Shown: one piece after another, positions 15,521 to 23,852 of the stretch
Layout: every line of letters starts with the position of its first letter
How positions within the stretch are numbered: position 1 is the stretch's first letter
From: JANNRA01 sp031401035
GTDB taxonomy: Bacteria > Desulfobacterota > Binatia > HRBIN30 > CADEER01
Reading direction: 5' to 3'
Assembly: GCA_031401035.1 (NCBI GenBank)
Contig: JANNRA010000200.1
Span: forward strand, 1 to 49,499
DNA: 49,499 nucleotides
Program-made: the position numbers and the translations under genes
The notes under the pieces: generated by a model
Told to the model about the DNA's origin: nothing
The model's database searches: none
What the model saw: the letters and a program-made list of their open reading frames with translations, nothing else

Positions 15521-17178
15521 CAGTGGAACTCCCGCTGCGGGGCGGTCATCGGCCCCGGCACGTAGGCGCGCAGCAGGGCGTCGAGGTTGCGCGCCAGCGT
15601 CGCACGCAGGTCGTCGGGCATGACGATCTCGGAGATCGAGCCGAGCGACAGCGCCTCGCGCGGGTTCATCAGCTCGCGCTCATAGCGCTGGTTGATTTCG
15701 CCCTCCTGCGCCTTCAGCCACTCGTCGGCGGCCGCCTGGCCCTGCTCGCGCGTCTGGGCGGCGGCCTGGGCGCGCAGGGCGCGCAGCTCGTCCTTGTAGA
15801 CGTACTCCTTGCCGGCCGGGCCCATCACCGCGACGCGCGTCGTCGGCAGCGCCAGCACCAGATCGGCGCCGGTGGCGTAGCAGTTGAACGCCGCGTAGGC
15901 GCCGCCGAAAGCGTTGCGCAGGATGAGCAGCATGCGCGGCGTGCGCAGGTCGATGATCGAGTCGAGCATGGCGCGGCCGGCCTGGACGATGCCGCGACTC
16001 TCCTGCTCGCGGCCGGGCAGGAAGCCGGTGGTGTCCTCCATGAAGATGACCGGAATGTTGTAGATCGAGCAGAAGCGCACGAAGCGGGCGACCTTGTAGG
16101 CGGCGTCGACGTCGATCTGGCCGCTGGCGACGCTGCTGTTGTTGGCGACGAAGCCGGCGACGTGGCCGCCCAAGCGGCCGAAGGCGGTGACGGCATTGCG
16201 GGCCCGGTCGGGCTGCAGCTCGAAGTAGTCGCCGCGGTCGCAGATGCGCTCGATGATGATCGAGACGTCGATCGGCGTGTTGAAGGCGGTCGGCGAGTTG
16301 AACGCCTTGCGCAGCAGGACGTCGATCTCGGTGGTGCGGCGCTCGATCGGATCGCCGGTGGGCAGGAACGGCGCCGTGACCTTGTTCGAACTCGGCAGAT
16401 ACGAGAGCAGGCGGCGGGCGGTGCGCAGCGCGGCGAGCTCGTCGGGCACGCAGACGTCGGTGACGCCGCTGGTGCCGTGCACGCCGGGGCCGCCGAGCTC
16501 GTCGGGCGTCACGTCCTCACCCAGGACGCTCTTCACGACGCCCGGACCGGTGAGGCCGAAGAAGGTGCCCTCGGGCTGGATCATGAAGCTGCCCTGGCGC
16601 GGCAGGTAGGCGCCGCCGCCGGCGTTGAAGCCGAACATGCACATGATGCTCGGCACCACGCCGCTGACGCGGCGCAGGGCCGTGAAGGCCTCGGCGTAGC
16701 CGTCGAGGCCGCCGATGCCGGCCGGCACGTAGGCGCCGGCGCTGTCGTTCATGCCGACGAGCGGAATGCCGCGCTGCGCCGCAAGGTAGATGAGGTTGGC
16801 GAGCTTGCGACCGTTGGTGGCATCCATCGAGCCGGCGCGGACGGTGAAGTCGTGTCCGTACACCGCCACGTCGCGGCCGCCGATGCTGGTCACCAGCGTC
16901 GCGATCGAGGCGCCGTCGAGGTTCTTGCCCCAGTTCTGCCAGAGCACGGTCGGCTGGGCGCCGCGGTCCTGCAGCGCCTCGATGCGCTCCCACACGGTCA
17001 TGCGGTCGCGCGCGTGCTGACGTAAAATTTGCACCGTCCCCGCCGCGGCGTAGGGGCGGCGGCGCAGCTCGGCGCCGTCGCGCAGCGCCTGGTCGTACGG
17101 CGGCAGGGCATCGGGCGCCGCCGCGGGCGGCGCGGCGAACGGATTGTCGAGGGTCGGCTTGGCGGCAGGTGTCGTCAT
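15520..17178 (-). CDS. Acyl-CoA carboxylase, carboxyltransferase subunit
   Basis: A 552-aa carboxyltransferase of the propionyl/acetyl-CoA carboxylase beta type. Crotonase-like halves carry the oxyanion segments GMNDSAGAYVPAGI and GFNAGGGAYLPRQG in the N-terminal half, and EDTTGFLPGREQE and RNAFGGAYAAF in the C-terminal half. It transfers carboxyl from the biotinyl subunit encoded next (15520-12719). Substrate specificity is not settled by these motifs. GAAGG lies 13 bases upstream of the start. With the fused enzyme at the window start, this genome has two separate carboxylase systems in 17 kb. Confidence 0.88.
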   Translation of the reverse strand: MTTPAAKPTLDNPFAAPPAAAPDALPPYDQALRDGAELRRRPYAAAGTVQILRQHARDRMTVWERIEALQDRGAQPTVLWQNWGKNLDGASIATLVTSIGGRDVAVYGHDFTVRAGSMDATNGRKLANLIYLAAQRGIPLVGMNDSAGAYVPAGIGGLDGYAEAFTALRRVSGVVPSIMCMFGFNAGGGAYLPRQGSFMIQPEGTFFGLTGPGVVKSVLGEDVTPDELGGPGVHGTSGVTDVCVPDELAALRTARRLLSYLPSSNKVTAPFLPTGDPIERRTTEIDVLLRKAFNSPTAFNTPIDVSIIIERICDRGDYFELQPDRARNAVTAFGRLGGHVAGFVANNSSVASGQIDVDAAYKVARFVRFCSIYNIPVIFMEDTTGFLPGREQESRGIVQAGRAMLDSIIDLRTPRMLLILRNAFGGAYAAFNCYATGADLVLALPTTRVAVMGPAGKEYVYKDELRALRAQAAAQTREQGQAAADEWLKAQEGEINQRYERELMNPREALSLGSISEIVMPDDLRATLARNLDALLRAYVPGPMTAPQREFH

Positions 17179-17431
17179 CGGTCGGCGTCGCCTTCAGTCG
17201 TAAACCCTTGCGCGGGTTGGATTCTGTCGGAGGCGCAGCATCCGGCAGGCGGCAATCCCTGGCCCGTACCACATCGGTTCGGGCTTCCCAACATACGGCG
17301 CTGGCCCGCAACGAGGCCAGGTCTACCGGTCATTCGGGCTGGGACTGGGCCGCCGGCCGCGCAACGCGCCTGAATTGCAGAAAACACATGGCCGCGCCAC
17401 TGCGCAGGTGGCGGCGCAACGTTGAGGCGTA
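17179..17431. other. Leader region between divergent carboxylase and DUF3309 genes
   Basis: No gene is supported here. The carboxylase operon must be promoted from this segment on the minus strand, but no strong -10/-35 pair is visible. A short hairpin AACCC-N6-GGGTT lies near 17204. The sigma-54 promoter of the small gene to the right begins at 17432; I see no good GTA-N5-TAC motif upstream of it. Confidence 0.4.
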
Positions 17432-17448
17432 CTGGCACGGTCCTGGCT
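17432..17448 (+). promoter_or_regulatory. Sigma-54 promoter of DUF3309 gene 1
   Basis: CTGGCACGGTCCTGGCT matches the -24/-12 consensus with GG at 17434 and GC at 17446, the required 12-bp register. The only deviation is TGGC for TTGC. The start codon is 27 bp downstream with AGGAGG between. DUF3309 gene 2 (28978) has the same TGGCACG...CTGGCT promoter. Confidence 0.8.
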
Positions 17449-17474
17449 TTCGCTGCAGGGAACTAGGAGGCTCT

Positions 17475-17630
17475 ATGCTCATGACACTTCTGTTGATCGT
17501 GCTGCTCCTGGTCCTGATCGGCGCAGTCCCCGCCTGGCCGCACAGCCGCGGTTGGGGCTACCGCCCCAGTGGAGTCGTCGGACTGCTCGTCGTCGTGCTC
17601 GTTCTGATGATCCTGACCGGCCGGCTCTAG
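17475..17630 (+). CDS. DUF3309 small membrane protein (copy 1)
   Basis: A 51-aa protein made of two hydrophobic helices separated by the family signature PAWPHSRGWGYRPSG. DUF3309 proteins are tiny inner-membrane proteins of unknown function, common in stress-induced gene sets of Proteobacteria. AGGAGG lies five bases before the ATG. A paralogue is at 29023. Expression is likely sigma-54 dependent from 17432. Confidence 0.9.
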   Translation: MLMTLLLIVLLLVLIGAVPAWPHSRGWGYRPSGVVGLLVVVLVLMILTGRL

Positions 17631-17655
17631 GTCCGGTCGGACGATGGGGACAGGC

Positions 17656-19572
17656 ATGGCGAGACGCTACGCGCTTGCCACCGCGATCTATCTCGGCGCG
17701 CTCGTCATCACCCTGATGACGCCGCTGTTGCGCGAGCGTCTCACCTTCTTCGCCTTCTGGCCGGCGATCTTTGCGGCATCGTGGTTCGGCGGCCTGGGCC
17801 CCGGCCTGCTCTCCACGGCGGCATCCGCCGTCGCCATCGCCACACTGATCGGCGCAGAGCCGGGAAGCCAGGTCGACGCGGGCAATCTCCTCGTCACGCT
17901 GGTTGCCTTCTGCATCACCGGCGCCGGCGCCGGCGGCGCGCTGCTGGCACACGGGCGCCAGCAGACCGAGGCGAAGCTGCGCGAGGAGGAGTCCCGCTTC
18001 CGCAGCGTCGCCGATGCGGCTCCGGTCCTGATCTGGATCTCGGATGCCGCCGAGCGGTTCACCTACGTGAATCGCCCGTGGCTGGCCTTCACCGGACGGG
18101 AGCTGACGCAGGAGCTCGGCAGCGGCTGGCGCAGCGCGCTGCATCCGGAGGACATCGCCACACGCCTGACCGCCTTTGCCGACGCCGCCCGCCGGCGCGA
18201 GCCCTACGAGATCGAGTACCGACTGCGCCGCCACGACGGCGAGTATCGGCGCATGCTCGAGCGCGCGGTGCCGCGCGTCGCAGCCGGCGGCCACTTGCTC
18301 GAGTACGTCGGCTCCTGCAACGACGTCACCGAGCAGTCGGCCGCGCGCACGCGCTCCGAGACGGCGCTCGCCCTGGCGGAGGTCGCCAGCCGCGCCAAGG
18401 ACGCGTTTCTGGCCACCATCTCACACGAGCTACGGACGCCGCTGTCCCCCATCCTCGCCTGGGTGCAGATGTTGCGCGATGGCGCCCTGACCCCCGCGCA
18501 GCGCGATCGCGCCCTGCAGGTCATCGAGCGCAGTGCGCGCACGCAGGCGCAGTTGGTCGAGGATCTGCTCGACGTGTCCCGCATCGTCGAAGGGCGCCTG
18601 CGCTTGCAGGTCAGGCCCGTCGCGCTGGCTGACGTCATCGAGCGCACCCTGGATGTCGCGCGCCCCGCCGCCGACGCCAAAGCCATCCGCTTCCAGGTCG
18701 TCCTCGACAGCCAGGGGGCCACCGTTGCCGGCGACCCCGAGCGCCTGCAGCAGATCGTCTGGAACCTGGTCTCAAACGCGGTGAAGTTCACGCCGAAAGG
18801 CGGCCGCGTCCGGGTGACGCTCGAACGAGTCGACTCGCACGTCGAGATCGCCGTCGCCGACACCGGACAGGGCGTCTCGGCCGAGCAGCAGCTGCGCCTC
18901 TTTGAACGCTTCTGGCAGGCCGACGCGTCCCCCAGCCGCCCGCACGCCGGGCTCGGTCTCGGGCTCGCCATCGTGCGCCAGTTGGTCGAGCTGCATGGCG
19001 GTAGCGTCGCGGCCATCAGCCAGGGCATCGACCAGGGCAGCACGTTCACCGTCTCGCTCCCACTCGCACCGGTCGCCCCGCTTGCCGACGAGGTCGTGCG
19101 CCGTCATCCCACCTTACGCCAGGAGAGTGCCGCCGCCGTGCTGGCGCCGCTGACAGCGATCCGCATTCTGCTGGTCGACGACGACCCGGATTCGAACGAG
19201 GCGATGCGAGTATTGCTCGTCAGTCGCGGCGCCGAGGTTCGGATCGCGGCCTCGGCAGAGCAAGCCCTGACCGTGCTGGGGAGCTGGCTCCCCGACCTGA
19301 TGGTGTCCGACATCGGCATGCCCGGACGCGACGGCTACGCGCTGCTCGCCGATGTACGGAACCTGGTCGGCCCGGCCGCACAGCTGCCGGTGATCGCCCT
19401 CACCGCCTACGCCTCGGTGGACGACCGGGTCCGGCTCGTCTCAGCCGGGTTCCACGCCCACCTGGCCAAACCGGTCGAGCCCGGCGAGCTGACGGCCGTG
19501 GTCGCGGCCGTGCTGCGGACCCAGTCGCGACTGGTCCCGGATTCGGCAGATCTCACCGCCGGCCCCAGGTAG
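17656..19572 (+). CDS. Hybrid sensor histidine kinase (TM-PAS-HisKA-HATPase-REC)
   Basis: About 638 aa. Order: transmembrane helices (about 5-95), a PAS domain (about 110-225, with VADAAPVLIWISD and a YRRML/VGSCNDVTE end), HisKA with the phospho-histidine in ISHELRTPLSP (H257), HATPase with the N box WNLVSNAVKF and G boxes DTGQGV and GLGLGLAIV, and a C-terminal receiver with D552 in VSDIGMPG. It is a membrane-bound hybrid kinase. It starts 25 bp after DUF3309 copy 1 and may share its transcript. ATG 17656 is preferred because GGGGA lies upstream at good spacing; an ATG four codons earlier is also in frame. Confidence 0.88.
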   Translation: MARRYALATAIYLGALVITLMTPLLRERLTFFAFWPAIFAASWFGGLGPGLLSTAASAVAIATLIGAEPGSQVDAGNLLVTLVAFCITGAGAGGALLAHGRQQTEAKLREEESRFRSVADAAPVLIWISDAAERFTYVNRPWLAFTGRELTQELGSGWRSALHPEDIATRLTAFADAARRREPYEIEYRLRRHDGEYRRMLERAVPRVAAGGHLLEYVGSCNDVTEQSAARTRSETALALAEVASRAKDAFLATISHELRTPLSPILAWVQMLRDGALTPAQRDRALQVIERSARTQAQLVEDLLDVSRIVEGRLRLQVRPVALADVIERTLDVARPAADAKAIRFQVVLDSQGATVAGDPERLQQIVWNLVSNAVKFTPKGGRVRVTLERVDSHVEIAVADTGQGVSAEQQLRLFERFWQADASPSRPHAGLGLGLAIVRQLVELHGGSVAAISQGIDQGSTFTVSLPLAPVAPLADEVVRRHPTLRQESAAAVLAPLTAIRILLVDDDPDSNEAMRVLLVSRGAEVRIAASAEQALTVLGSWLPDLMVSDIGMPGRDGYALLADVRNLVGPAAQLPVIALTAYASVDDRVRLVSAGFHAHLAKPVEPGELTAVVAAVLRTQSRLVPDSADLTAGPR

Positions 19573-19580
19573 TTCTTACA
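19569..19580 (+). promoter_or_regulatory. Candidate enhancer site, GTA-N5-TACA
   Basis: GTAGTTCTTACA overlaps the stop codon of the kinase gene. Its centre is 58 bp before the -24 element at 19632. The motif recurs before other sigma-54 promoters in this window. Confidence 0.6.
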
Positions 19581-19629
19581 TGGGGGACGGGCGGCGCAGC
19601 GAAACGCCCTCCCCCGTCGCGTCAGGGGC

Positions 19630-19646
19630 TTGGCAAGATGGTTGCT
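19630..19646 (+). promoter_or_regulatory. Sigma-54 promoter of the DUF1328/YqjE/YtxH operon
   Basis: TTGGCAAGATGGTTGCT has GG at 19632 and GC at 19644, a perfect TTGCT -12 element and one mismatch in the -24 region (AAG for ACG). The first gene starts at 19684, after AGGAGGAG. Confidence 0.85.
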
Positions 19647-19683
19647 CTAGTTTTTCGGCAACCAACAACAGGAGGAGTTCGCA

Positions 19684-19866
19684 ATGCTCTATTGGAGTCT
19701 GATGTTCCTGATCATCGCCCTGGTTGCGGGCGTACTCGGCTTCGGCGGCCTCGCCGGCACCGCGTCGAGCATCGCACAGGTTCTCTTCGGCCTGTTCCTC
19801 ATCATCTTCCTCGTCAGCCTGGTGATGAACCTGCTGAGCGGCCGCGGCCCGCGACCGTTGCTCTAG
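19684..19866 (+). CDS. DUF1328 small membrane protein
   Basis: A 60-aa protein: MLYWSLMFLIIALVAGVLGF, then GLAGTASSIAQVLF and a second hydrophobic helix with LVMNLL. This matches DUF1328 (YtjA-like) inner-membrane proteins of unknown function. AGGAGGAG is placed well before the ATG. It is the first gene of a tightly packed same-strand run (19684-22439). Confidence 0.92.
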   Translation: MLYWSLMFLIIALVAGVLGFGGLAGTASSIAQVLFGLFLIIFLVSLVMNLLSGRGPRPLL

Positions 19867-19893
19867 GGCCGACCGACGACCGAAGCGCGCACG

Positions 19894-20265
19894 ATGCCGC
19901 ACGAGGCACCACACGAGCTGCGTTCCGGCGGCTTTTCGCAGGCCGTGCTGCGCGTCATCGACGCGGGCCACCACGTGGTGCTGGACCGCATCGACCTGGC
20001 GGCACTCGACGCACAGCGGCTCGCCGTGCGCGCGTTGAGCGCCGCCATGTTCCTCACCGCGGCGGCCGTCTGTCTGACGGGCGCGTGGTTCGCCCTGCTC
20101 GCGGTCGGCGTCGTCGTCGCATTGGCCTACGTGTCGCTTGCCAGCGCGCTCGGGATGGCCGCGGGCGCGAGTCTGGCGGTCGGCGCTGCCCTGATCGCGG
20201 TCGCCGTGCGGCACCAGCGCGCCGGCAACGCCCCCTCGCCGGCGGCGCCGCAGTCGGGTCGATGA
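19894..20265 (+). CDS. Holin-like membrane protein (YqjE-like)
   Basis: A 123-aa protein: a soluble N-terminal segment of ~50 residues, then two hydrophobic helices (about 48-75 and 78-108) and a short tail. Layout and context beside DUF883-like genes resemble the YqjE / phage-holin-like family of the yqjCDEK cluster. The stop is followed at once by the ATG of the next gene. Family assignment is by layout, not by a diagnostic motif. Confidence 0.6.
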   Translation: MPHEAPHELRSGGFSQAVLRVIDAGHHVVLDRIDLAALDAQRLAVRALSAAMFLTAAAVCLTGAWFALLAVGVVVALAYVSLASALGMAAGASLAVGAALIAVAVRHQRAGNAPSPAAPQSGR

Positions 20266-20472
20266 ATGGCCGCTGACGACGCACAGCGCGCCAGGGTGGT
20301 CGCCGACGCAGGCGCGCACGAGCGCGAGTTATCCGCCGCCTTGAGCGAGCTGCGCCGGGCGGTCGAGCAGCCGTTCGCCAGCCTGGATCAGGTGGCCATG
20401 CGGATCGCGCGACACCCCGTCCGTTGCCTGCTCGCCGCGGTGTTGGCGGGCATGTGGCTGGGTCGCCGCTAA
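20266..20472 (+). CDS. Small tail-anchored protein (DUF883-like)
   Basis: A 68-aa protein with an amphipathic helix (ELSAALSELRRAVEQPF) and a C-terminal hydrophobic anchor ending in AAVLAGMWLGRR. Such RHP-V-x-CLLAAVLAG ends resemble the YqjD/ElaB/DUF883 ribosome-associated inner-membrane proteins. Its start directly abuts the previous stop, so translation is probably coupled. Confidence 0.55.
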   Translation: MAADDAQRARVVADAGAHERELSAALSELRRAVEQPFASLDQVAMRIARHPVRCLLAAVLAGMWLGRR

Positions 20473-20488
20473 CCGGGGAGGAAGATCG

Positions 20489-20665
20489 ATGCACCAACAG
20501 CACGACGACACGACGCACACCGACCGGCCTTCGCCAACGTACGGGCCCGAACTCGAGGACCTGGACCGCCGCTTTCGCGAGATCGTCCGCGAGCGCCCGT
20601 TCCTTGCCGTCGGAATAGCGGTCGCGGCGGGCTTCGCCATCAGCCGCCTGCTGCGACGGCTGTGA
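20489..20665 (+). CDS. Small YqjD/DUF883-like protein
   Basis: A 58-aa protein with a charged N-terminal helix (ELEDLDRRFREIVRERP) and a C-terminal helix FLAVGIAVAAGFAISRLLRR, the typical DUF883 tail anchor. GGGGAGGAAG lies before the ATG. Its stop overlaps the GTG of the next gene. E. coli members bind ribosomes at the membrane in stationary phase; that role here is inference. Confidence 0.7.
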   Translation: MHQQHDDTTHTDRPSPTYGPELEDLDRRFREIVRERPFLAVGIAVAAGFAISRLLRRL

Positions 20666-20991
20666 CCGACATGGAGCCGACACGACGACGTTCGCAGGCC
20701 AGCTCCATGCGCACCGTTCTCGATGACACGTCGCGGCTGCGCGATGATGCCGCCGTGCTGTCGCGCCACACTCGACAGGCCGTCGACGGCTGGCGTCGGT
20801 ACCTGGTCGCGCGCCTGGAAACCCACCCCTACGCGACCGTCACCCTCGCCGCCGGCGTCGGCTGGATTCTCGGCGGCGGGATTCCCCGTCCCCTGCTCTC
20901 GGTGGCATTCGCCGTCGGCAGCCGCATCGCCGCCGACCGCATCGTCAGCGGCCTGACCGGCGCCGCCACCGTCACCCGTAGCGACGACTGA
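20662..20991 (+). CDS. Small membrane-associated protein (DUF883-like, extended)
   Basis: A 109-aa protein: a basic N-terminus, a helix with RLRDDAAVLSRHTRQAV, then YATVTLAAGVGWILGGG and a second hydrophobic stretch. It repeats the layout of its two neighbours but is longer, so the three genes may be diverged duplicates. GTG 20662 overlaps the previous stop; an ATG three codons on (20671) is the alternative. Confidence 0.55.
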   Translation: MTDMEPTRRRSQASSMRTVLDDTSRLRDDAAVLSRHTRQAVDGWRRYLVARLETHPYATVTLAAGVGWILGGGIPRPLLSVAFAVGSRIAADRIVSGLTGAATVTRSDD

Positions 20992-21018
20992 CCTGGGTCG
21001 TCTGATCAGGAGCCGATT

Positions 21019-21312
21019 ATGGATTTCAGTAAGGAAATGGCCCGTCATCTGCCGTCGAGCAGCGACGAATGGATGCGCCTCATCGGGCTGCAGCGGCAGT
21101 CGCATGGAGCCGATCTCGTCGGCGGCGTCACCCTCTTCGGCCTCGGCCTGGTGGTGGGCGCCGGCCTGGCGATGATCTTCGCGCCGACCAGCGGTCGCGA
21201 GCTGCGCGGGCAGATCGGCGAGCGCGCCGAGGATCTGAAGGAGCGCGTCAGCGCCGTCGCCGACCGGGTCGCGCATGCGGCGCCGCACGGCGCCGTCGAG
21301 CACGACCACTGA
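21019..21312 (+). CDS. YtxH-domain protein
   Basis: A 97-aa protein with one glycine-rich membrane helix (GVTLFGLGLVVGAGLAMIF) followed by the YtxH signature APTSGRELRGQIGERAEDL and a coiled-coil-like tail. YtxH proteins are general-stress membrane proteins. CAGGAG precedes the ATG. The next gene starts 11 bp after its stop. Confidence 0.85.
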   Translation: MDFSKEMARHLPSSSDEWMRLIGLQRQSHGADLVGGVTLFGLGLVVGAGLAMIFAPTSGRELRGQIGERAEDLKERVSAVADRVAHAAPHGAVEHDH

Positions 21313-21323
21313 CGGGCCTGCAC

Positions 21324-22439
21324 GTGGACGCCGACGACGGACGCGGCGCGCGCCCGACCGCAGCCGCCGCGTCCGAGCCGCTCGGCCACGCCTCGCTCAG
21401 CGCGACCGAGAGCGCGCAGGCGGTGGCTCTCGTGGGACTGTTCGGCCTGGCGCTGCTGTACACGCTCTCTCTCGCCCGTGTGATCATCCTGCCGGTGGTG
21501 CTGGCAGCCGTCATGGGCTTGATCCTGTGGCCGGTCGTGCGTGCACTGAAGCGGCTGCGCGTCCCCGAATGGCTGGGAGCGCTGGGCGTGCTGTTGGTCC
21601 TCTCCGGCGGCGCCACCTGGAGCGTGTACACGCTCTCCGGTCCGGCCGCAGCCTGGCTGCAGGCCGCCCCGGAGGCGGTCCGCCACATCGAGGCGCGCGT
21701 GCGGGTGGTGAAGGAAACGGTCCAGGACATCGGGCAGGCGACGACGCAGGTCGAGAAGCTCGCCGGCGGCGTCGCGCCGGGGACGGCGGTCGCGGCGCAC
21801 GGACCCTGGTTGGGTGCCGTGCTGCTGTCGGGCACCTGGAACGTCATTGCCGCCCTCGGCCTGGTCGTCGTGCTCGCCTACTTCCTGCTCGCTTCCGGCG
21901 ACCTCTTCCTGCGCAAACTGGTGACGGCGCTGCCGCGGCTGCGTGATCGCAAGCTCGCCGTGACGATGTCGCACGAGATCCAAGCAAACGTATCCGCCTA
22001 TCTCTTCACCGTCAGCGTCATCAACACCGCCTTCGGCGCCGCCGTCGGCCTGGCGATGTTGGCACTCGGCATGCCCAATCCCCTGCTCTGGGCGGCGATG
22101 GCGGCGCTGCTCAACTTCATCCCGTTTGTCGGCCCACTGGCCGGGATCGGCATCGTCTTCGCGGTCGCCCTGCTGTCGTTCAACACGCTGTCGGCCGCCC
22201 TGCCGCCGGCGCTTGCCTACCTCGCATTGCACGTCCTCGAGGGCTCGTTCCTGACGCCGCTGATCCTCAGCCGCCGCTTCACGCTCAACCCCGTCGTGGT
22301 CATTCTCGGCCTGCTCTTCTGGGGCTGGATCTGGGGCATTCCCGGCATCTTCCTGTCGATGCCCCTGCTGATGAGCCTGAAGATCCTCTGCGACCACATC
22401 CCGGCGCTCACCGTCCTCGGCGATTTTCTCGGCGACTGA
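21324..22439 (+). CDS. AI-2E family transporter
   Basis: About 371 aa with seven or eight hydrophobic helices. The AI-2E (PF01594) pattern is clear: an N-terminal helix pair, LPVVLAAVMGLILWPVVR, a long soluble loop (about 90-150) with a helical heptad, VVVLAYFLLASGD, LNFIPFVGPLAGIGI and FLTPLILSRRFTLNPVVV. Family members include TqsA and Na+/H+ antiporters, so the substrate cannot be assigned. GTG 21324 was chosen because the frame upstream overlaps the YtxH gene. Confidence 0.85.
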   Translation: MDADDGRGARPTAAAASEPLGHASLSATESAQAVALVGLFGLALLYTLSLARVIILPVVLAAVMGLILWPVVRALKRLRVPEWLGALGVLLVLSGGATWSVYTLSGPAAAWLQAAPEAVRHIEARVRVVKETVQDIGQATTQVEKLAGGVAPGTAVAAHGPWLGAVLLSGTWNVIAALGLVVVLAYFLLASGDLFLRKLVTALPRLRDRKLAVTMSHEIQANVSAYLFTVSVINTAFGAAVGLAMLALGMPNPLLWAAMAALLNFIPFVGPLAGIGIVFAVALLSFNTLSAALPPALAYLALHVLEGSFLTPLILSRRFTLNPVVVILGLLFWGWIWGIPGIFLSMPLLMSLKILCDHIPALTVLGDFLGD

Positions 22440-22442
22440 ACG

Positions 22443-22454
22443 GCAGCTTCTACA
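22443..22454 (+). promoter_or_regulatory. Candidate enhancer site (degenerate left arm)
   Basis: GCAGCTTCTACA keeps the right arm TACA and the central TTC. Its centre is 83 bp before the -24 element at 22531, in the gap after the AI-2E gene. Confidence 0.45.
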
Positions 22455-22528
22455 TTTCCACGCAGGGAAAGGTGGGCGCGCCACGCGCCAGGGTCCGATT
22501 TCCCCGTCCGCCCGTCGCCATCGCGATG

Positions 22529-22545
22529 CTGGCCCCGCGGTTGCA
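22529..22545 (+). promoter_or_regulatory. Sigma-54 promoter of the BON protein gene
   Basis: CTGGCCCCGCGGTTGCA has GG at 22531, GC at 22543 and a perfect TTGCA -12 element. The BON gene starts 73 bp downstream, after AAGGGAG. Confidence 0.75.
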
Positions 22546-22617
22546 CCACCTGCGCTCGACAAAGGTGGATCTCCGCTCGCCTGATCCACCGCAACCCGAC
22601 GAACAAGGGAGTCTGTC

Positions 22618-23646
22618 ATGCGCACACTGTCACTTTACGCCGCGGCCATCGCCGCGGTGCTCATCGCGTTGCACAATCCAGCCAGCGCCGCCTCCGACGG
22701 CTGGCTGACCACCAAGGTCAAACTGGCCCTGCTGACCACCGACGGCGTCGCCAGCACGGCGATCAAGGTCGACACCATCGACAAGCGCGTCACGCTGCAG
22801 GGGACGGTGGCCAGCGCAGCAGAGAAGGAGAAGGCGGCGGCGGTGGCGGCCGCCGTTGACGGCGTCCAGAAGGTCCGCAACCAGCTCAACGTCGAGCCGT
22901 CGACGACGGCCCGACAGGCGGTCGCCGACGATAAGCTGGAAGCCGCCGTGCGCGACGCGCTGGCCAAGGATCGCTCGCTCGCCAAGAGCCAGATCACCGT
23001 CGCCTCGGTGAGCCAGGGTCTGGTGACCCTGCGCGGTTCGACGACGACGATGACCAGCCGCCTGCGGGCAGTCGAGACGGCCCGCGCCGTCCCCGGCGTG
23101 CGCCTCGTCTCGGATCAGATCGAGGGCCCGACGACGCTCACCGACGCCGAGGTGTGGCGCAACGCCACGCAGGCGAAAGTTGACGACGGCATGATGGGCG
23201 CCTCCGATATGTGGATCACCAGCGCGGTCAAGGTCGGCCTGATCGCCAATGCCGAGACGCCGGCGGGCGACATCAACGTCGACACCACCGACGGCGTCGT
23301 CACCCTGTTCGGCATCGTGCCCACAGCCGCGGGGCGCCAGGCGGCCGAGACCACGGCGCGCAAGCTCGATGGCGTCCGGCAGGTGGTGAACCAGATCCAG
23401 ATCGTCAGCGAGGCGCGGCAGGATGCCGTGACCTCGAGCGACAAGGAGATCAAGGGGCGCGTCGAAGGGCGTGTCGATGACGACGTGATCGCCGACTCGG
23501 ACATCGCGGTCGAGGTCAGCAGCGGCGTCGTGCGGCTGACGGGCACCGTCAACAATCAGTCCGACCGCTTGCAGGCGCTGAGCCTCGCTCGTGCGACGAC
23601 GGGCGTGCGTTCGGTCGTCGATCAGTTGCAGATCGCAATCAACTGA
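22618..23646 (+). CDS. Periplasmic protein with four BON domains
   Basis: A 342-aa exported protein. The signal peptide ends near ASAASDG. Four BON (OsmY-type) repeats follow, at about 27-92, 103-168, 196-263 and 272-342. Each has the IxV...VxLxGxV...A...A..V.GV..V.N.L pattern (VTLQGTV, VTLRGST, VTLFGIV, VRLTGTV). OsmY-like proteins protect the envelope under osmotic or other stress. The fourth domain is more charged than the others. A deleted copy of this gene lies at 30956-31201. Confidence 0.9.
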   Translation: MRTLSLYAAAIAAVLIALHNPASAASDGWLTTKVKLALLTTDGVASTAIKVDTIDKRVTLQGTVASAAEKEKAAAVAAAVDGVQKVRNQLNVEPSTTARQAVADDKLEAAVRDALAKDRSLAKSQITVASVSQGLVTLRGSTTTMTSRLRAVETARAVPGVRLVSDQIEGPTTLTDAEVWRNATQAKVDDGMMGASDMWITSAVKVGLIANAETPAGDINVDTTDGVVTLFGIVPTAAGRQAAETTARKLDGVRQVVNQIQIVSEARQDAVTSSDKEIKGRVEGRVDDDVIADSDIAVEVSSGVVRLTGTVNNQSDRLQALSLARATTGVRSVVDQLQIAIN

Positions 23647-23656
23647 CGTGGGACGC

Positions 23657-23715
23657 AGCGGGGCGCGCCGGCACCGGCGGAGAGGCTGGTGATGGGCTGA
23701 CCGGCGCGCCCCGCT
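23657..23715 (+). terminator. Strong hairpin after the BON gene
   Basis: AGCGGGGCGCGCCGG (23657-23671) and CCGGCGCGCCCCGCT (23701-23715) are perfectly complementary over 15 bp with a 29-nt loop, starting 11 bp after the stop. There is no U-tract, so it may act as an mRNA-end stabiliser rather than a classic intrinsic terminator. A weaker version follows the BON relic near 31210-31265. Confidence 0.45.
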
Positions 23716-23852
23716 CGAACCGATCAACCGCGGCGCGTCCGATCGCATGCGCTCGACGCCCGCAATGCCGACGCCCCCGCGACGACGGCAGCAGCCCGCG
23801 CGCAGTGGTGACGCCCTTTGGCGTGCACGTCGGCTAGGCTAAGAGCCTGATC

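Noticed and set aside
13511..17025. Two long plus-strand open frames opposite the carboxylase operon
   Set aside because: They are antisense shadows caused by high GC content; the minus strand encodes complete, motif-bearing biotin carboxylase and carboxyltransferase proteins.
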